Assembly: GCA_019117545.1 (NCBI GenBank)
Contig: DWZN01000194.1
Location: 1-40,797 of the forward strand
Direction: 5' to 3'
DNA: 40,797 nt
Origin: Candidatus Brevibacterium intestinavium
GTDB lineage: Bacteria; Actinomycetota; Actinomycetes; Actinomycetales; Brevibacteriaceae
Shown here: positions 34,021 to 40,797 of the stretch, piece after piece
How positions within the stretch are numbered: position 1 is the stretch's first letter
Layout: every line of letters begins with the position of its first letter
The notes under the pieces: model-generated
The model's input: the letters and a program-made list of their open reading frames with translations, nothing else
Databases searched by the model: none
What the model was told of the DNA's origin: nothing
Position numbers and translations under genes: made by a program

Positions 34021-37000
34021 GTGCTCAAAGGACTCGATCTCACACGCCAGAACCCCACCATCACCGGACTCGTCGATGCCTTCAACGATCCGAGCACGAG
34101 CGGGGGGACGATCGATGCCGTCAGAGGACTGTGGCCCTCGATTCTGCGCCGGACCGTCACGGCGGCAGCCTCATCTGATCGAGCCGATGCTCAGGAGGGT
34201 TCCGCAGGAGCGAATACGGCCGCCTCGGCGCCGCAGCTGATCGTCACGGCCACCACGCGTGAGGCCGAGGACCTCGCCCAGGCCCTGGCCGACTGGGTCC
34301 CGGCCTCGACGGTCGCGATCTTCCCCAGCTGGGAGACGCTGCCGCACGAGAAGCTGTCCCCGCGATCGGACACCGTCGGCCAGCGCCTCGAGGTGCTCCG
34401 ACGCCTGGCCCATCCCCGCCCGGGCAGCGAACTGACGTTCATCATCGCCCCGGTGCGAGCCTTCCTCCAGCCTCTGGCGAAGGGCCTCGGCGACATCGAA
34501 CCGGTGGAATTGGCCGTCGGCGACGAATGTGAGATCGACGAGCTGTCCGAGCGGCTGACCGAACTCGCCTATTCGCGGGTCGACATGGTCTCCAAGCGGG
34601 GAGAGTTCGCCGTCCGCGGCGGCATCGTCGACATCTTCCCGGCCACGGCGGAGCGGGCGCTGCGCGTGGAGTTCTTCGGCGACGAGGTCGACGAGATCCG
34701 CGAGTTCTCGGTCAGCGATCAGCGCTCCGTTCCGGCAGACGAGGACGACGAGCCGGTCGGCCTGTCGGCTCCGCCGTGCCGGGAGCTGCTGCTGACCGAT
34801 TCGGTCCGGGCCCGGGCCGCCGAGCTGGCCGAGACCGTGCCCAGCGCCGCCGACATGCTGGAGAAGATCGCCGGCGGCGTCGCCGTCGAAGGCATGGAGT
34901 CCCTGTCCGCCGTGCTCGCCGACGGGATGGAGCCGATCATCGCGCTGCTGCCGGCGGAGTCGAAGATCATCATCACCGAACCCGAACGGGTCTCCGCTCG
35001 TGCCGCGGACCTGGTGGAGACCACGAACGAATTCCTCGAAGCCGCCTGGGCAGGAGCCTCGGCCGGGGGAGAGGCCCCGATCGACCTGTCCGCCGCCAGC
35101 TTCCGCACGGTGGCCGAGATGGAGGAGGGCGCTCGCCTCATCGGTCTGGCCTGGTGGGAGATCGGCGGGTTCGCCACCGACGAGGAACTGGCCGGTCCGG
35201 AAGAGAACATCTTCTCGGTGCCGGCCCGCATCCCCAAGGGCTACGCCGGTGACGTCGAAGCGATCCTGTCCGACCTCAAGGACATGATCCACGACAAGTG
35301 GCGCATCCTCGTGCTCACGGAGGGGCCGGGGCCGGGCAGGAGGATGGTCGAGGTGTTCTCCGAAGCCGGGGTGCCCGCCAGCTTCGTCGACGACCCCACT
35401 GATCTGCCCGAGGCTCTCGTAACCGTGACCACGGCCGCGTCCTTCGGCGGCTTCGTCTTCGACGACCTCAAACTCGCCGTGCTCACCGAAGCCGATGTCC
35501 TCGGACGGGCGGCGGCGACCTCGACGCGGGACATGCGGCGTCTGCCGACCCGCCGCAGACGCAATCAGGTCGACCCGCTCAACCTGTCTCCGGGCGACTA
35601 CGTCGTCCACGACCAGCACGGTGTCGGCCGGTTCGTCGAGATGACGCAGCGGACCACCGGACGGGGAGCGAACAAGCACACCCGCGAATACCTCATCATC
35701 GAATACGCCCCCGCCAAGCGGGGACAGCCCGGGGACCGCCTCTATGTGCCCAGCGATGCGCTCGACCAGGTCACCCGGTATGTCGGCGGTGAGAGCCCGA
35801 ACCTCAACAAGATGGGCGGGGCGGACTGGCAGACGACGAAGGCCAAGGCGCGCAAGGCCGTCAAGGAGATCGCCGGCGAGCTCATCCGCCTCTATTCGGC
35901 CAGACAGGCCACCGTCGGCCACGCCTACGGCCCGGACACCCCCTGGCAGCGGGAACTCGAGGACGCCTTCCACTACGTCGAGACCGCCGACCAGCTGACC
36001 ACCATCGACGAGGTCAAGGCGGACATGGAGAAGACGGTTCCCATGGACCGCCTCATCTGCGGCGATGTGGGATACGGCAAAACGGAGATCGCGGTGCGCG
36101 CGGCCTTCAAGGCGATCCAGGAGGGCAAGCAGGTGGCCGTGCTCGTGCCGACGACGCTGCTCGTCCAGCAGCACTTCGAGACCTTCGCCGAACGCTATTC
36201 GGGCTTCCCCGTCACCCTCGCAGCGCTCTCACGGTTCCAGACCAAACAGGAATCGGAGAAGGTCAAGGAGGATCTTGCCGCCGGCAAGCTCGACCTCGTC
36301 ATCGGCACCCACCGGCTGCTCAGCGGTGAGGTGCGATTCAAGGAACTCGGTCTGGTCATCATCGACGAGGAGCAGCGCTTCGGCGTCGAGCACAAGGAGA
36401 CGCTCAAGGCGCTGCGGACGAACGTCGATGTCCTCGCGATGTCGGCGACTCCGATCCCGCGAACCCTGGAGATGGCGGTGACCGGCATCCGCGAGATGTC
36501 GACCCTGGCCACGCCGCCGGAGGAACGGCACCCGGTGCTGACCTATGTGGGCAGGCGTGAGGACAAGCAGATCAAAGCCGCCATCCGGCGTGAGCTCATG
36601 CGGGAGGGCCAGGTCTTCTACATCCACAATCGGGTGCGCGACATCGAGGCCGTGGCCGGGCACATCGCCGAGTTGGTGCCCGAAGCCAGGATCGCCATCG
36701 CTCACGGCAAGATGAACGAGTCGCGCCTCGAGCGGGTCATCGTCGACTTCTGGGAGAAGAAGTACGACGTGCTCGTGTGCACCACGATCGTCGAGACCGG
36801 CATCGACATCGCCAATGCCAACACCCTCATCATCGACAACGCCGACCGCTACGGACTCTCCCAGCTCCATCAGCTGCGCGGGCGAGTCGGCCGCGGACGG
36901 GAACGCGCCTATGCGTACTTCCTCTATCCGCCGGACACACAGCTGACCGAGACCGCCCACGACCGTCTGACCACCCTGGCCGCGCACACGGAGCTCGGCG

Positions 37001-37671
37001 CCGGGATGCAGGTGGCGATGAAGGACCTCGAGATCCGCGGGGCCGGCAATCTGCTCGGCGGTCAGCAGTCCGGTCACATCGAGGGAGTCGGGTTCGACCT
37101 CTACGTCCGCCTCGTCGGCGAGGCCGTGGCGAAGTTCCGCGGTGAGGACACCGAGCCCGAGGCGGACATGCGCATCGAACTGCCCGTCGACGCCCACCTG
37201 CCGGCCGAATACGTCGCCCATGAGCGGCTGCGCCTCGAGGCGTACCGGAAGCTCGCAGCGGCAGCGGACGAGGCCGAGCTGCAGGAAGTCCTCGACGAAC
37301 TCGTCGACCGCTACGGGCCCTATCCTGAGTCCGTCACCGTGCTCGCCGATGTCGCCAGACTGCGCATCCGTGCCCGTGCCTCGGGCGTCAACGACATCGT
37401 CATGCAGGGCAATTTCGTCCGCTTCGGCCCGCTCGAGCTCGCCGACTCCCAGGTCGTCAGGCTCAAACGCCTCTACCCGAAGTCGCTGCTCAAACCGGCG
37501 CTGCGGTCCGTGCTCGTGCCCAAGCCGGTGGCGGGAACCGGGTTCGATGCCAAGGAGATGACCGACTCGGACATCCTGCGCTGGGCCCACCAGTTCCTCG
37601 ACGCCATCGTGCCCGTCGTCCAGTCGGAGGCCGCAGAGGACCCGGAGACCGCGAAGCAGGAGCAGAGCTGA
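34021..37671 (+). CDS. mfd: Transcription-repair coupling factor
   Basis: Removes RNA polymerase stalled at DNA damage and recruits UvrA. The 1216-residue protein has all parts: a UvrB-like N-terminal module (IFPSWETLPHEKLSPRSD, SKRGEFAVRGGIVDIFP), an RNA-polymerase-interacting domain beginning SPGDYVVHDQHGVGRF (near 523), and a RecG-like translocase with Walker A GDVGYGKTE (near 681), DEEQRFG (near 783), SATPIPRTL and QLRGRVGRG. The C-terminal TRCF domain includes AYRKLAAAADEAELQEVLDEL. GTG 34021 is fixed by the -10 box and by the usual LKGLDL start. It is followed by csbD, mazG, a phosphatase and eno. Confidence 0.97.
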   Translation: MLKGLDLTRQNPTITGLVDAFNDPSTSGGTIDAVRGLWPSILRRTVTAAASSDRADAQEGSAGANTAASAPQLIVTATTREAEDLAQALADWVPASTVAIFPSWETLPHEKLSPRSDTVGQRLEVLRRLAHPRPGSELTFIIAPVRAFLQPLAKGLGDIEPVELAVGDECEIDELSERLTELAYSRVDMVSKRGEFAVRGGIVDIFPATAERALRVEFFGDEVDEIREFSVSDQRSVPADEDDEPVGLSAPPCRELLLTDSVRARAAELAETVPSAADMLEKIAGGVAVEGMESLSAVLADGMEPIIALLPAESKIIITEPERVSARAADLVETTNEFLEAAWAGASAGGEAPIDLSAASFRTVAEMEEGARLIGLAWWEIGGFATDEELAGPEENIFSVPARIPKGYAGDVEAILSDLKDMIHDKWRILVLTEGPGPGRRMVEVFSEAGVPASFVDDPTDLPEALVTVTTAASFGGFVFDDLKLAVLTEADVLGRAAATSTRDMRRLPTRRRRNQVDPLNLSPGDYVVHDQHGVGRFVEMTQRTTGRGANKHTREYLIIEYAPAKRGQPGDRLYVPSDALDQVTRYVGGESPNLNKMGGADWQTTKAKARKAVKEIAGELIRLYSARQATVGHAYGPDTPWQRELEDAFHYVETADQLTTIDEVKADMEKTVPMDRLICGDVGYGKTEIAVRAAFKAIQEGKQVAVLVPTTLLVQQHFETFAERYSGFPVTLAALSRFQTKQESEKVKEDLAAGKLDLVIGTHRLLSGEVRFKELGLVIIDEEQRFGVEHKETLKALRTNVDVLAMSATPIPRTLEMAVTGIREMSTLATPPEERHPVLTYVGRREDKQIKAAIRRELMREGQVFYIHNRVRDIEAVAGHIAELVPEARIAIAHGKMNESRLERVIVDFWEKKYDVLVCTTIVETGIDIANANTLIIDNADRYGLSQLHQLRGRVGRGRERAYAYFLYPPDTQLTETAHDRLTTLAAHTELGAGMQVAMKDLEIRGAGNLLGGQQSGHIEGVGFDLYVRLVGEAVAKFRGEDTEPEADMRIELPVDAHLPAEYVAHERLRLEAYRKLAAAADEAELQEVLDELVDRYGPYPESVTVLADVARLRIRARASGVNDIVMQGNFVRFGPLELADSQVVRLKRLYPKSLLKPALRSVLVPKPVAGTGFDAKEMTDSDILRWAHQFLDAIVPVVQSEAAEDPETAKQEQS

Positions 37672-37722
37672 GAAGCCCGTGCATATCCGTTTCGACTCCG
37701 CCTGTCCGCAGGCGAAGTGGCG

Positions 37723-37728
37723 TAGAGT
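37723..37728 (+). promoter_or_regulatory. Putative -10 of csbD
   Basis: TAGAGT lies 77 bases before the csbD ATG. CsbD genes are often under general stress sigma factors, but I see no clear match to such a consensus. Weak call. Confidence 0.3.
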
Positions 37729-37805
37729 GCGAAGCACGGAACAATCCGCAGCATTGCAGCATTCGACAATGCAATCGACACAGCAATCGATGAAGGAGAC
37801 GTGCC

Positions 37806-38000
37806 ATGGGTGTTGACGACAAGTTCCAGAACAAGGCCGAAGACCTCGGCGGACGCGCCAAGGAGACCATCGGCGACATCACCGATGACAACGAGCTCAA
37901 GGCCGACGGCGCCACCGATCAGATCAAGGCCAAGGCCAAGGATGTCGGTGAGTCGGTCAAGGACCTCGGAGACTCGGTCAAGGACAAATTCTCGAAGTGA
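37806..38000 (+). CDS. CsbD family small stress protein
   Basis: A 64-residue, highly charged, helical protein with the CsbD pattern: MGVDDKFQNKAEDLGGRAKETIG near the start, then DITDDNELKADGATDQIKAKAKD, then VKDLGDSVKDKF. Family members are general-stress proteins of unknown mechanism, abundant under osmotic or oxidative stress. GAAGGAG lies seven bases before ATG 37806. A repeated, partly palindromic stretch (GCATTG and CAATGC arms at 37751-37756 and 37767-37772) is in its leader. A strong hairpin follows, so it may be expressed independently of mfd and mazG. It resembles the other small charged gene at 22843 in size and layout, not in sequence. Confidence 0.88.
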   Translation: MGVDDKFQNKAEDLGGRAKETIGDITDDNELKADGATDQIKAKAKDVGESVKDLGDSVKDKFSK

Positions 38001-38010
38001 TCAGCGATCG

Positions 38011-38038
38011 GGCCCTCACCGCGGTGGCGGTGGGGGCC
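38011..38038 (+). terminator. Terminator after csbD
   Basis: A 12-bp stem (38011-38022 with 38027-38038, one G-T pair) closes a four-base loop, ten bases after the csbD stop and 25 bases before the mazG start. Confidence 0.7.
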
Positions 38039-38063
38039 GTTCGTGTCAGCAGGAGGACGTTTC

Positions 38064-38500
38064 GTGGATGAGCCCACGACCAAACATGTGGTCGCGGCGA
38101 TGGCGACGCTGCGGCGTCGCTGCCCGTGGTCGAGCAGGCAGGACCACCGCAGCCTGGAGAGATACGCCCGCGAGGAGACCGAAGAGCTCATCGAAGCGCT
38201 TGAGGACTACACCGCCGCACCGACCGAGGACACCCGTGCGGCGGTGGTCGACGAGCTCGGCGATGTGTTCTACCAGGTGCTGTTCCACTCCGCCCTGCTC
38301 GACGAGAGCGGAGGGCACGACTACGGCCACAGCCTGGCCGCTGTCATCGACGGTCTCGAGGACAAGCTCATCCGCAGACATCCCCTGGCCTTCGACGACG
38401 GTGACGAACCGGCCTCGCTCGAGGACGTGGAACGTGAATACCGTCGGATCAAGGCAGAGGAGAAGGAGAAAACCGCGGCGCGGGGAAAGGGCGGTGACCG

Positions 38501-38504
<4 letters not shown>
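38064..38504 (+). CDS. mazG: MazG family nucleotide pyrophosphohydrolase
   Basis: Hydrolyses aberrant NTPs to monophosphates. The 146-residue protein is a single MazG domain with CPWSSRQDHRSLERYAREETEEL holding the metal-binding Glu cluster (37-41) and VVDELGDVFYQVLFHSALL holding the second acidic pair (Glu64, Asp67). This is shorter than the two-domain E. coli enzyme, as is common in actinobacteria. GTG 38064 is chosen because AGGAGG lies eight bases before it; an in-frame GTG at 38043 would include the ribosome binding site. The stop overlaps the next gene by four bases (ATGA). Linkage to mfd and eno is conserved. With rdgB it forms part of nucleotide-pool cleaning. Confidence 0.94.
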
Positions 38505-40685
<2,181 letters not shown>

Positions 40686-40797
40686 GCCGGACACAGGCAC
40701 GCACCGAGGCGGACGCGGCGCTGCCCAGCCGCACGCACTCAGGGCGAACGGGCTCCCACCCGCACACTCCGAGGCGGGGCCGGACGATCATCTTCGA

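Noticed and set aside
40686-40797. Minus-strand open frame at the right edge
   Set aside because: Arginine-rich translation without family features or ribosome binding site; the tail of the window holds no gene I can support.

Overview
This 40.8 kb stretch is an ordinary high-GC actinobacterial chromosome segment. Gene order, codon use and protein sequences point to Micrococcales, probably Brevibacterium or a close relative; the genus is inferred from general resemblance. Two blocks keep an order known from mycobacteria: pncB-clpS-DUF2017-metallo-hydrolase-rph-rdgB (compare the M. tuberculosis Rv1330c-Rv1341 region) and perM-purN-purH (Rv0955-Rv0957). No phage, insertion sequence, integrase, CRISPR array or rRNA operon is visible. 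The genes are tightly packed and no gene-free stretch exceeds 300 bases.

Layout. 1-607: C-terminally cut GNAT acetyltransferase (-). 748-2094: glutamate dehydrogenase (+). 2232-2747: flavin-reductase-like protein (-), divergent from a DUF3039 protein plus DEAH helicase pair (2779-4833, +). 4978-6297: nicotinate phosphoribosyltransferase (-), divergent from clpS, a DUF2017 protein, a metallo-beta-lactamase-fold hydrolase, rph and rdgB (6350-9448). 9575-16231: peptide-type ABC importer (binding lipoprotein, two permeases, a fused double ATPase) followed by an amidase. 16305-18065: TcaA-like membrane-anchored protein with a long disordered N-terminus (-). 18173-19402: DUF6350/PerM-like membrane protein, then an opposing small membrane protein. 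20082-22666: purN, an interrupted purH, and a small DUF3017-like membrane protein. 22843-23025: small antitoxin-family protein. 23165-25594: pcrA (-). 25737-26144: four-helix membrane protein (-). 26209-26280: tRNA-Gln. 26313-28734: glmU-prs. 28871-31495: alpha/beta hydrolase, rplY, pth. 31568-33924: rhomboid protease and an arylsulfotransferase-like lipoprotein (-). 34021-40685: mfd, csbD, mazG, tyrosine phosphatase, eno.

How the parts fit. Many genes serve nucleotide metabolism and its quality control: prs makes PRPP; purN and purH use or extend PRPP-derived purine intermediates; pncB feeds NAD synthesis; rdgB and mazG remove aberrant NTPs. Others handle proteolysis (clpS, rhomboid), RNA and translation (rph, pth, rplY, tRNA-Gln), DNA repair and transcription coupling (pcrA, mfd), and cell-wall precursor supply (glmU).

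The strongest anomaly is an in-frame TAG at 22078-22080 in purH. It sits where the family has a conserved Gln, and the last 80 codons after it are fully intact. If real, it predicts loss of AICAR transformylase activity and purine auxotrophy, unless the codon is suppressed. A second theme is leaderless transcription: at least eight genes have a TANNNT hexamer ending 6 or 7 bases before the start codon and no convincing ribosome binding site. A GC-rich 29-bp tandem repeat between rplY and pth and a roughly 150-base structured rplY leader are the main non-coding curiosities. I did not find a convincing new multi-gene system.
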